This document shows, piece by piece, positions 51,101 through 64,000 of a stretch of 64,000 nucleotides of DNA. Position 1 is the stretch's first letter. Every line of letters begins with the position of its first letter. Below the pieces are notes generated by a model. It saw only the letters and a program-made list of their open reading frames with translations. It made no database searches and was not told the DNA's origin. This stretch comes from Erythroxylum novogranatense (lineage: Eukaryota; Streptophyta; Magnoliopsida; Malpighiales; Erythroxylaceae): the NCBI GenBank assembly GCA_029891385.1, contig CM057228.1, positions 71,377,523 through 71,441,522 of the forward strand, written 5' to 3'. A program made the position numbers and the translations under genes.

Positions 51101-52184
51101 TTATTTTTATTTATTAATTACATATTATAATTAATCAATTAATTTTATATATTATATTTAATAAAATGAAAATAGGCACCAATTCCACTTAACTAATTAT
51201 TTAATAACAAATGTTATAAAGTTATATAGGTGTTCATTGCCCATAAAAAGAAAATAACATGCAGAACAACATAGTCACGTCAGGAATATTAAGTCACAAG
51301 TGTGACTACTTACCTATATATATACATAAAAAATTAATAATGCTTTAAACATTATTAATTATAACTAAATAAGATTAACAATTAACGACTGAAAATTAAT
51401 TTATAAACAAAGTATAATTTAAAAATCAATTAAGTTATAATATTATAATTACCATTATTAATCAAGTACCACGTTATCATAAATCAATTAATTAATTATG
51501 TTTTAACTAACTGATAATATTTTAATTACATGAAATTATATTTTAATTTACTAAATATTTATAATTTAATTAATTAAATAAAATTTTAGAATATGTAATT
51601 AAAAATGGGAAAAATATTTCAGATGCATTAATAATAACATATTATAATTAGTCAATTAATTATATGCATTATATTTAAGAAAAATGAAAAAAAATAAGCA
51701 CTAAATTTATTTAATTATTTATTTAATATAAAATGTTATAAAATTATATAGGTTTTAATTGCTCATAAAAGAAAATAATATGCATAGCAAAACAATCATG
51801 TTCTGTGAATATTAAGTCACAGTGTGACTACTTATATATATATACATATCAACTAATTAGTAATGCATTAATCATTATTAATTATAACTGAATAAGATTA
51901 ATAGTTATGACTAATAATTAATTTATAAATAAAATTTAATTTATAATTTAATTAATTTATTATATTCTAATTACCATTGTTAATAAAACATAACATTGTC
52001 ATAAATCAATTAATCAATTATATTTTAACTAACTAATAATACTTTAATTAAATGAAATTATATTTTAATTTACTACATAGTTATAATTTAATATATTAAA
52101 GATATTTTTCAATATATTCTAATTACCATTGTTAATAAAGTATAACATTGTCATAAATCAATTAATCAATTATATTTTAACTAA
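48117..52184. repeat. A+T-rich complex satellite array, transition block
   Basis: Monomers continue (starts near 48850, 49645, 50470, 51320, 51847) and grade into the variants that form the higher-order repeat, such as TCTAATTACCATTGTTAATAA and CATTGTCATAAATCAATTAA. No gene visible. Confidence 0.88.
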
Positions 52185-55100
52185 TTATATTTTAATTTAC
52201 TAAATAGTTATAATTAAAGATATTTTAAATTTAAAATGGCAAAAATATTTTAGACACGTTAATAATAACATAAGTAATATTTGAGTGTTAATAATAAACA
52301 AATAATGTTTAAATAAATCAATTATTTATTTATATATTGACTATTATAAAATTTATTTTAATTAAGGAATTAAAAATTGATCTTTTCATAGGCATAACAC
52401 ATAAGTCACATCTATGACTTCTATTATAGTAAAAGTTTATTTTATTTTAATTAAATAATCAATTAATTATTTTTATTAATCAATAATATACTAAAGTCAT
52501 GCCTGTGGCTCCTATAATAATAAAATTTATTTTATTTTAATTAATTAATGAATTAATTATTTTGTTATTAATTAATTCAATTAATTATTTTTATTAATTA
52601 ATACCATATTATAATTAGTTAATTAGTAAGATTAACAGTTAATGACCAATAATTAATTTATAAATAAAGTATAATCTAATTACCATTAATAATCAAGTAT
52701 CACATTGTCATAATTCAATTAATTAATTATATTTTAACTAATCGGTAATATTTTAGTTACATGAAATCATATTTTAATTTACTAAATAGTTATAATTAAA
52801 TTAATTAAGGATATTTTAAGTTAAAATGTTCAAAAATATTTTAGACGCATTAATAATAACATAAGTAATATTTGAGTGTTAATAATAAAGAAATAAATAA
52901 TGTTTAAATAAATCAATTATTTATATATATATTGACTATTATAAAATTTATTTTAATTTATTTTATTTAATTATGGAATTAAAAATTGATCTTTTCATAG
53001 GCATAGCACTTAAGTCACATTTATGACTTCTATAATAGTAAAAGTTCATTTTATTTTAATTAAATAGTCAATGAATTATTTTATTATTAATTAATAATAT
53101 ACTAAAGTCATGCTTGTGGCTCTTATAATAATATATTTTATTTTATTTTAAGAAATAAATGAATTAATTATTTTGTTATTAATTAATTCAATTAATTATT
53201 TTATTATTAATTAATACCGTATTATAATTAGTTAATTAATAAGATTAACAGTAAATGATTAATAATTAATTTATAAATAAACTATAATTTCAAAATTCAA
53301 TTAATTTATTACATTCTAATTACCATTGTTAATAAAATATAACATTGCCATAAATTAATAAATCAATTATATTTTAACTGACTGATAATATTTTAATTAA
53401 ATGAAATTATATTTTAATTTACTAAATAGTAATAATTTAATATATTAAAGATATTTTACAATATATTCTAATTACCATTGTTAATAAAGTATAACATTGT
53501 CATAAATCAATTAATCAATTATATTTTAACTAACTTATAATATTTTAATTACATGGAATTATATTTTAATTTACTAAATAGTTATAATTAAATAAATTAA
53601 AGATATTTTTCGAATATGTAATTAAAATGGAGAAATATATTTCAGATGCATTAATAATATCATAAGTATTATTTACATGTTAATAATTAATTAATTAATT
53701 AATTAACAACATTTAAATAAATCAATTTTTGAATTATATATTGGCTATAATAAATTTCATTTTAACTAATTTTACTTGATTAAGGAATTAAACAATTGCT
53801 GGCGTAAAACATAAGTCACGTTTATGACTCATATAATAGTAAAAGTTTATTTCATTTTAATTAAAAAATCGATTAATTATTTTGTTATTAATCAATAATA
53901 TATGTAGGTCACGCTAACTCCTATAATAATAAGTTATAATTTTATTGTAAGAAATTAATCAATTATTTATTTTTTACTAATTAATACCGTATTATAATTA
54001 GGCAATTATTTAATTATTTAATAATAAATGTTATAAAATTATATAGGTGTTAATTGCTCATTAAAAGAAAATAACATGTACAGAAGACTGTCATGTCTCG
54101 TGAATATTAAGTAACAAGTGTAACTACTTACATATACATATACATCAACTACCATTATCAGTTATAACTGAATAAGATTAATAGGTAATGGCAAATAATT
54201 AATTTATAAATAAAGTATAATCTAATTACCATTAATAATCAAGTATCACATTGTCATAATTCAATTAATTAATTATATTTTAATTAATTGATAATATTTT
54301 AGTTACATGAAATTATATTTTAATTTATTAAATAGTTATAATTAAATTAATTAAAGATATTTTTAAGTTAAAATGGGCAAAAATATTTTAGACACATTAA
54401 TAATAACATAGGTAATATTTGAGCGTTAATAATAAATAAATAAGTAAATAAATAATGTTTAAATAAGATTAACAGTTAATTAATAAGATTAACAATTAAT
54501 GACCAATAATTAATTTATAAATAAAGTATAATCTAATTACCATTAATAATCAAGTATCACATTGTCATAATTCAATTAATTAATTATATTTTAACTAACT
54601 GGTAATATTTTAGTTACATGAAATCATATTCTAATTTACTAAATAGTTATAATTAAATTAATTAAGGATATTTTAAGTTAAAATGTTCAAAAATATTTTA
54701 GACACATTAATAATAACATAAGTAATATTTGAGTGTTAATAATAAATAATAAATGAATAAATAAATAATTTTAAATAAATCAATTATTTATTTACATATT
54801 GACTATTATAAAATTTTTTAATTAATTTTATTTAATTACTAATTAAAAATTGATCATTTCATAGGCATAACACTTAAGGCACATCTAAGACTTCTATAAT
54901 AGTAAAAGTTCATTTAATTTTAACTAAATAATCAATGAATTATTTTATTATTAATCAATAATATACTAAAGTCATGCATGTGGCTCCTATAAAAATTTAT
55001 TTTATTTTAAGTAATTAATGAATTAATTATATTGTTATTAATTAATTCAATTAATTAACTTGTTATTTATTAATATAGTATTATAATTAGTTAATTAATA

Positions 55101-55265
55101 AGATTAACAGTTAATGATTGATAATTAATTTATAAATAAACTATAATTTCAAAAATCAAATAATTTATTATATTCTAATTACCATTGTTAATAAAATATA
55201 ACATTGCCATAAATCAATTAATCAATTATATTTTAACTAATCGATAATATATTAGTTACATGAAA
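52185..55265. repeat. Higher-order satellite unit, copy 1 (3081 bp)
   Basis: Anchored at TTATATTTTAATTTACTAAA followed by TAGTTATAATTAAAGATATT. Made of several diverged sub-monomers with box variants CATAACACATAAGTCACATC, GCATAGCACTTAAGTCAC, GTAGGTCACGCTAACTCC and AAGTAACAAGTGTAACTACT. It matches copy 2 almost base for base. Confidence 0.88.
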
Positions 55266-58200
55266 TTATATTTTAATTTACTAAATAGTTATAATTAAAG
55301 ATATTTTAAATTTAAAATGGCAAAAATATTTTAGACACGTTAATAATAACATAAGTAATATTTGAGTGTTAATAATAAACAAATAATGTTTAAATAAATC
55401 AATTATTTATTTATATATTGACTATTATAAAATTTATTTTAATTAAGGAATTAAAATTGATCTTTCATAGGCATAACACATAAGTCACATCTATGACTTC
55501 TATTATAGTAAAAGTTTATTTTATTTTAATTAAATAATCAATTAATTATTTTTTATTAATCAATAATATACTAAAGTCATGCCTGTGGCTCCTATAATAA
55601 TAAAATTTATTTTATTTTAATTAATTAATGAATTAATTATTTTGTTATTAATTAATTCAATTAATTATTTTTATTAATTAATACCATATTATAATTAGTT
55701 AATTAATAAGATTAACAGTTAATGACCAATAATTAATTTATAAATAAAGTATAATCTAATTACCATTAATAATCAAGTATCACATTGTCATAATTCAATT
55801 AATTAATTATATTTTAACTAACTGGTAATATTTTAGTTACATGAAATCATATTTTAATTTACTAAATAGTTATAATTAAATTAATTAAGGATATTTTAAG
55901 TTAAAAATGTTCAAAATATTTTAGACGCATTAATAATAACATAAGTAATATTTGAGTGTTAATAATAAAGAAATAAATAATGTTTAAATAAATCAATTAT
56001 TTATATATATATTGACTATTATAAAATTTATTTTAATTTATTTTATTTAATTATGGAATTAAAAATTGATCTTTTCATAGGCATAGCACTTAAGTCACAT
56101 TTATGACTTCTATAATAGTAAAAGTTCATTTTATTTTAATTAAATAGTCAATGAATTATTTTATTATTAATTAATAATATACTAAAGTCATGCTTGTGGC
56201 TCTTATAATAATATATTTTATTTTATTTTAAGAAATAAATGAATTAATTATTTTGTTATTAATTAATTCAATTAATTATTTTATTATTAATTAATACCGT
56301 ATTATAATTAGTTAATTAATAAGATTAACAGTAAATGATTAATAATTAATTTATAAATAAACTATAATTTCAAAATTCAATTAATTTATTACATTCTAAT
56401 TACCATTGTTAATAAAATATAACATTGCCATAAATTAATAAATCAATTATATTTTAACTGACTGATAATATTTTAATTAAATGAAATTATATTTTAATTT
56501 ACTAAATAGTAATAATTTAATATATTAAAGATATTTTTACAATATATTCTAATTACCATTGTTAATAAAGTATAACATTGTCATAAATCAATTAATCAAT
56601 TATATTTTAACTAACTTATAATATTTTAATTACATGGAATTATATTTTAATTTACTAAATAGTTATAATTAAATAAATTAAAGATATTTTTCTAATATGT
56701 AATTAAAAATGGAGAAATATATTTCAGATGCATTAATAATATCATAAGTATTATTTACATGTTAATAATTAATTAATTAATTAATTAACAACATTTAAAT
56801 AAATCAATTTTGAATTATATATTGGCTATAATAAATTTCATTTTAACTAATTTTACTTGATTAAGGAATTAAACAATTGTTGGCGTAAAACATAAGTCAC
56901 GCTTATGACTCATATAATAGTAAAGTTTATTTCATTTTAATTAAAAATCGATTAATTATTTTGTTATTAATCAATAATATATGTAGGTCACGCTAACTCC
57001 TATAATAATAAGTTATAATTTTATTGTAAGAAATTAATCAATTATTTATTTTTTACTAATTAATACCGTATTATAATTAGGCAATTATTTAATTATTTAA
57101 TAATAAATGTTATAAAATTATATAGGTGTTAATTGCTCATTAAAAGAAAATAACATGTACAAAGAAGACCGCTATGTCTGTGAATATTAAGTAACAAGTG
57201 TAACTACTTACATATACATATACATCAACTACCATTATCAGTTATAACTGAATAAGATTAATAGGTAATGGCAAATAATTAATTTATAAATAAAGTATAA
57301 TCTAATTACCATTAATAATCAAGTATCACATTGTCATAATTCAATTAATTAATTATATTTTAATTAATTGATAATATTTTAGTTACATGAAATTATATTT
57401 TAATTTATTAAATAGTTATAATTAAATTAATTAAAGATATTTTAAGTTAAAAATGGGCAAAAATATTTTAGACACATTAATAATAACATAGGTAATATTT
57501 GAGCGTTAATAATAAATAAATAAGTAAATAAATAATGTTTAAATAAGATTAACAGTTAATTAATAAGATTAACAATTAATGACCAATAATTAATTTATAA
57601 ATAAAGTATAATCTAATTACCATTAATAATCAAGTATCACATTGTCATAATTCAATTAATTAATTATATTTTAACTAACTGGTAATATTTTAGTTACATG
57701 AAATCATATTCTAATTTACTAAATAGTTATAATTAAATTAATTAAGGATATTTTAAGTTAAAATGTTCAAAATATTTTAGACACATTAATAATAACATAA
57801 GTAATATTTGAGTGTTAATAATAAATAATAAATGAATAAATAAATAATTTTAAATAAATCAATTATTTATTTACATATTGACTATTATAAAATTTTTTAA
57901 TTAATTTTATTTAATTACGAATTAAAAATTGATCATTTCATAGGCATAACACTTAAGGCACATCTAAGACTTCTATAATAGTAAAAGTTCATTTAATTTT
58001 AACTAAATAATCAATGAATTATTTTATTATTAATCAATAATATACTAAAGTCATGCATGTGGCTCCTATAAAAAATTTATTTTATTTTAAGTAATTAATG
58101 AATTAATTATATTGTTATTAATTAATTCAATTAATTAACTTGTTATTTATTAATATAGTATTATAATTAGTTAATTAATAAGATTAATAGTTAATGATTG

Positions 58201-58345
58201 ATAATTAATTTATAAATAAACTATAATTTCAAAAATCAAATAATTTATTATATTCTAATTACCATTGTTAATAAAATATAACATTGCCATAAATCAATTA
58301 ATCAATTATATTTTAACTAATCGATAATATATTAGTTACATGAAA
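55266..58345. repeat. Higher-order satellite unit, copy 2 (3080 bp)
   Basis: Near identical to copy 1 in all sub-monomers. Most differences I see are single-base length changes in A or T runs (for example TTAAAATGTTCAAAAATA near 52828 against TTAAAAATGTTCAAAATA near 55900). Confidence 0.88.
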
Positions 58346-60013
58346 TTATATTTTAATTTACTAAATAGTTATAATTAAAGATATTTTAAATTTAAAATGG
58401 CAAAATATTTTAGACACGTTAATAATAACATAAGTAATATTTGAGTGTTAATAATAAACAAATAATGTTTAAATAAATCAATTATTTATTTATATATTGA
58501 CTATTATAAAATTTATTTTAATTAAGGAATTAAAATTGATCTTTTCATAGGCATAACACATAAGTCACATCTATGACTCATATAATAGTAAAAGTTTATT
58601 TCATTTTAATTAAAAATCGATTAATTATTTTGTTATTAATCAATAATATATGTAGGTCACGCTAACTCCTATAATAATAAGTTATAATTTTATTGTAAGA
58701 AATTAATCAATTATTTATTTTTTACTAATTAATACCAGATTATAATTAGGCAATTATTTAATTATTTAATAATAAATGTTATAAAATTATATAGGTGTTA
58801 ATTGCTCATTAAAAGAAAATAACATGTACAAAGAAGACTGTCATGTCTGTGAATATTAAGTAACAAGTGTAACTACTTACATATACATATACATCAACTA
58901 CCATTATCGTTATAACTGAATAAGATTAATAGGTAATGGCAAATAATTAATTTATAAATAAAGTATAATCTAATTACCATTAATAATCAAGTATCACATT
59001 GTCATAATTCAATTAATTAATTATATTTTAATTAATTGATAATATTTTAGTTACATGAAATTATATTTTAATTTATTAAATAGTTATAATTAAATTAATT
59101 AAAGATATTTTAAGTTAAAATGGGCAAAAATATTTTAGACACATTAATAATAACATAGGTAATATTTGAGCGTTAATAATAAATAAATAAGTAAATAAAT
59201 AATGTTTAAATAAGATTAACAGTTAATTAATAAGATTAACAATTAATGACCAATAATTAATTTATAAATAAAGTATAATCTAATTACCATTAATAATCAA
59301 GTATCACATTGTCATAATTCAATTAATTAATTATATTTTAACTAACTGGTAATATTTTAGTTACATGAAATCATATTCTAATTTACTAAATAGTTATAAT
59401 TAAATTAATTAAGGATATTTTAAGTTAAAAATGTTCAAAAATATTTTAGACACATTAATAATAACATAAGTAATATTTGAGTGTTAATAATAAATAATAA
59501 ATGAATAAATAAATAATTTTAAATAAATCAATTATTTATTTACATATTGACTATTATAAAATTTTTTAATTAATTTTATTTAATTACGAATTAAAAATTG
59601 ATCATTTCATAGGCATAACACTTAAGGCACATCTAAGACTTCTATAATAGTAAAAGTTCATTTAATTTTAACTAAATAATCAATGAATTATTTTATTATT
59701 AATCAATAATATACTAAAGTCATGCATGTGGCTCCTATAAAAAATTTATTTTATTTTAAGTAATTAATGAATTAATTATATTGTTATTAATTAATTCAAT
59801 TAATTAACTTGTTATTTATTAATATAGTATTATAATTAGTTAATTAATAAGATTAACAGTTAATGATTGATAATTAATTTATAAATAAACTATAATTTCA
59901 AAAATCAAATAATTTATTATATTCTAATTACCATTGTTAATAAAATATAACATTGCCATAAATCAATTAATCAATTATATTTTAACTAACGATAATATAT
60001 TAGTTACATGAAA
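58346..60013. repeat. Higher-order satellite unit, copy 3, deleted (1668 bp)
   Basis: Lacks about 1.41 kb. The junction is at about 58571-58578, where CACATCTATGACT (as at 52407) runs directly into CATATAATAGTAAAAG (as at 53828). TATGACT is shared by both parent boxes. Confidence 0.88.
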
Positions 60014-63000
60014 TTATATTTTAATTTACTAAATAGTTATAATTAAAGATATTTTAAATTTAAAATGGCAAAAATATTTTAGACACGTTAATAATAACAT
60101 AAGTAATATTTGAGTGTTAATAATAAACAAATAATGTTTAAATAAATCAATTATTTATTTATATATTGACTATTATAAAATTTATTTTAATTAAGGAATT
60201 AAAATTGATCTTTTCATAGGCATAACACATAAGTCACATCTATGACTTCTATTATAGTAAAAGTTTATTTTATTTTAATTAAATAATCAATTAATTATTT
60301 TTTTATTAATCAATAATATACTAAAGTCATGCCTGTGGCTCCTATAATAATAAAATTTATTTTATTTTAATTAATTAATGAATTAATTATTTTGTTATTA
60401 ATTAATTCAATTAATTATTTTTATTAATTAATACCATATTATAATTAGTTAATTAATAAGATTAACAGTTAATGACCAATAATTAATTTATAAATAAAGT
60501 ATAATCTAATTACCATTAATAATCAAGTATCACATTGTCATAATTCAATTAATTAATTATATTTTAACTAACTGGTAATATTTTAGTTACATGAAATCAT
60601 ATTTTAATTTACTAAATAGTTATAATTAAATTAATTAAGGATATTTTAAGTTAAAATGTTCAAAAATATTTTAGACGCATTAGTAATAACATAAGTAATA
60701 TTTGAGTGTTAATAATAAAGAAATAAATAATGTTTAAATAAATCAATTATTTATTTATATATTGACTATTATAAAATTTATTTTATTTTATTTTATTTTA
60801 TTATGGAATTAAAAATTGATCTTTTCATAGGCATAGCACTTAAGTCACATTTATGACTTCTATAATAGTAAAAGTTCATTTTATTTTAATTAAATAGTCA
60901 ATGAATTATTTTATTATTAATTAATAATATACTAAAGTCATGCCTGTGGCTCTTATAATAATAAAATTTATTTTATTTTAAGAAATAAATAAATTAATTA
61001 TTTTCTTATTAATTAATTCAATTAATTATTTTATAATTAATTAATACCGTATTATAATTAGTTAATTAATAAGATTAACAATGAAATGATTAATAATTAA
61101 TTTATAAATAAACTATAATTTCAAAATTCAATTAATTTATTACATTCTAATTACCATTGTTAATAAAATATAACATTGCCATAAATTAATAAATCAATTA
61201 TATTTTAACTGACTGATAATATTTTAATTAAATGAAATTATATTTTAATTTACTAAATAGTAATAATTTAATATATTAAAGATATTTTTACAATATATTC
61301 TAATTACCATTGTTAATAAAGTATAACATTGTCATAAATCAATTAATCAATTATATTTTAACTAACTTATAATATTTTAATTACATGGAATTATATTTTA
61401 ATTTACTAAATAGTTATAATTAGATAAATTAAAGATATTTTTCGAATATGTAATTAAAAATGGAGAAATATATTTCAGATGCATTAATAATATCATAAGT
61501 ATTATTTACATGTTAATAATTAATTAATTAATTAGTAATATTAAAATAAATCAATTATTTAATTATATATTGGCTATAATAAATTTCATTTTAACTAATT
61601 TTATTTGATTAAGGAATTAAACAATTGTTGGCGTAAAACATAAGTCACGTTTATGACTCCTATAATAGTAAAAGTTCATTTCTTTTAGTTAAAAATTGAA
61701 TAATTATTTTGTTATTAATCAATAATATATGTAGGTCACGCTAACTCCTATAATAATAAATTATTATTTTATTGCAAGAAATTAATCAATTAATTATTTT
61801 GTTGTTAATTAATACTGTATTATTTTTAGTCAATTATTTAATTATTTAATAATAAATGTTATAAAATTATATAGGTGTTAATTGCTCATTAAAAGAAAAT
61901 AGCATGTACAAGAAGACTGTCACGCTCTGTGAATATTAAGTAACAAGTCTAACTACTTCCATATATATATACATCAACTACCATTATCGTTATAACTGAA
62001 TAAGATTAACGATTAATGGCCAATAATTAATTTATAAATAAAGTATAATCTAATTACCATAACTAATCAAGTATCACATTGTCATAATTCAATTAATTAA
62101 TTATATTTTAATTAATTGATAATATTTTAGTTACATGAAATTATATTTTAATTTACTAAATAGTTATAATAAAATTAATTAAAGATATTTTAAGTTAAAA
62201 TGGGCAAAATATTTTAGACACATTAATAATAACATAAGTAATATTTGAGTGTCAATAATAAATAAATAATAATGTTTAAATAAATAAATTATTTATTTAT
62301 ATACTGACTATTATAAAATTTATTTTAATTTATTTTATTTAATTAAGGAATTAAAAATTGATCACTTCATAGGCATAACACTTAAGTCACATCTATGACT
62401 TCTTTAATAGTAAAAGTTTATTTTATTTCAATTAAATAATCAATGAATTATTCTATTATTAATCACTAATATACTAAAGTTATGCCTGTGGCTCCTATAA
62501 TAATAAAATTTATTTTATTTTAAGTAATTAATGAATTAATGAATTAATTATTAATTAATTCAATTAATTATTTTGTTTTTAATTAATACCGTATTATAAT
62601 TAGTTTATTAATAAGATTAACAGTTAATGATTAATAATTAATTTGTGAACAAAATATGTTTTCAAAAATCAATTAATTTATTATATTCTAATTACCATTA
62701 ATAATCAAGTATCACATTGTCATAATTCAATTAATTAATTATATTTTAACTAATTGATAATATTTTAGTTACGTGAAATTATATTTAATTTACTAAATAA
62801 TTCTAATTAAATTAATTAAAGATATGTTAAGTTAAAATGGGCAAAATATTTTACCACATTAATAATAACTTAAGTAATATTTGAGTGTTAATAATAAATA
62901 AATAATAATGTTTAAATAAATCAGTTTTTATTTATGTATTGACTATTATAAAATTTATTTTATTTAATTAAAGAATTAAAATTTATCTTTTTATAGGCAT

Positions 63001-64000
63001 AACACTTAAGTCACATCTATGACTTCTATAATAGTAAAAGTTCAATTTATTTTAATTAAATAATCAATAAATTATTTTATTATTAATCAATAACATACTA
63101 AAATCATGCCTGTGGCTCCAATAATAATAATTTTTTAAAAAGTAATTAATGAATTAATTATTTTGTTGTTAATTAATTCAATTAATTATTTTGTTATTAA
63201 TTAATACCGTATTATAATTAGTTAATTAATAAGATTAATAGTTAATGATTAATAATTAATTTATAAATAAACTATAATTTCAAAATTCAATTAATTTATT
63301 ATATTCTAATTACCATTGTTAATAAAATATAACATTGCCATAAATCAATAAATCAATTATATTTTAACTAACTGATAATATTTTAATTACATGAAATTAT
63401 ATTTTAATTTACTAAATAGTTATAATTTAATATATTAAAGATGTTTTTACAATTTATTCTAATTACCATTGTTAATAAAGTATAAAATTGTCATAAATCA
63501 ATTAATCAATTATATTTTAACTAACTTATAATATTTATATTACTTGAAATTATATTTTAATTTACTAAATATTTATAATTAAATATATTAAAGATATTTT
63601 AGAATATGTAATTAAAAATGGGAAATATATTTCAGATGCATTAATAAAATCATGAGTATTATTTACATGTTAATAATAACAAATTAATAAATTAATAATA
63701 TTTAAATAAATTAATTATTTAATTATATATTGACTATAGTAAATTTTATTTTAACTAATTTTATTTGATTAAGGAATTAAACAATTGTTGGTGTAACACA
63801 TAAGTCACGTTTAACTCTATAATAGTAAATGTTCGTTTCATTTTAATTAAAAAACGATTAATTATTTTGTTTTTAATCAATAATATATGTAGGTCACGCT
63901 GACTCCTATAATAATAAAATTTTATTTTATTGTAAAAATTAATCAATTAATTATTTTGTTATTAATTAATACCGTATTATAATTAGTCAATTAATTAATT
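60014..64000. repeat. Higher-order satellite unit, copy 4, and continuing satellite
   Basis: Very close to copies 1 and 2 until about 61540, then clearly more diverged while keeping the same order (ACATCAACTACCATTATCG at about 61971). By period, copy 4 should end near 63095 and a further partial unit runs to the window end. The 61-codon minus frame at 63946-63761 is chance. Confidence 0.8.

Noticed and set aside
1737..64000. CRISPR array suggested by recurring GTCAC palindromes
   Set aside because: The boxes are short and degenerate and recur within satellite monomers at hundreds of bases; there are no repeat-spacer units, and the context is eukaryotic.
1737..64000. Organelle (mitochondrial or plastid) origin because of high A+T
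   Set aside because: No organelle genes, tRNAs or rRNAs are seen, and the nuclear transposons with target duplications in the satellite indicate nuclear DNA.

Overview
The window is plant nuclear DNA, probably from a eudicot (inference). The evidence is plant-type Ty3/gypsy LTR retrotransposon remains with an initiator-Met-tRNA primer site, a plant-LINE-type RNase H remnant, a short hAT element with an 8-bp target duplication, and a very A+T-rich (by eye about 85%) tandem repeat that fills most of the 64 kb. I see no intact host gene, tRNA or rRNA. It looks like constitutive heterochromatin. Species and chromosomal position (pericentromeric, subtelomeric or interstitial) cannot be read from the sequence.

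Layout. 1-1736 is the 3' part of an LTR cut by the window edge. 1737-31080 is satellite, interrupted by a 5'-truncated LINE remnant (about 4805-5466) and a 527-bp non-autonomous hAT element (9361-9887). 31081-42262 is a nested retrotransposon complex: a + strand solo LTR with a perfect 5-bp target duplication (AAGTC), into which a complete but decayed Ty3/gypsy element of the same family inserted in the opposite orientation (31295-39673). Satellite resumes at 42263. A 339-bp end of a different LTR family sits at 47778-48116. From about 52185 the satellite becomes a young higher-order repeat of about 3.08 kb with near-identical copies.

The satellite. Monomers are complex, mostly 0.80-0.95 kb, with shortened variants of 0.3-0.7 kb. 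Each has a short TA run at a fixed place and several GTCAC-N4-GTGAC dyads, which hold most of the G/C and CpG of an otherwise A/T-only sequence. A module of about 92 bp that carries one dyad is duplicated inside many monomers and single in others, which explains part of the length variation. Several deletion junctions fall in these dyads and several transposon insertions fall in or near them. An older, diverged higher-order duplication links about 3.5-10.8 kb with 17.6-26.3 kb.

Nested element. Reading on the minus strand, the inner element runs 5' LTR (39673-37071), Met-tRNA primer site, gag with zinc knuckle, protease, reverse transcriptase, RNase H, integrase, integrase C-terminus, polypurine tract, 3' LTR (31929-31295). 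The coding part has many single-base frameshifts and a stop codon and cannot make a polyprotein. The 3' LTR has lost about 2 kb internally. The LTR has a TATA box near its start followed by a consensus splice donor, and a consensus acceptor about 1.9 kb further on, so a spliced leader is possible.
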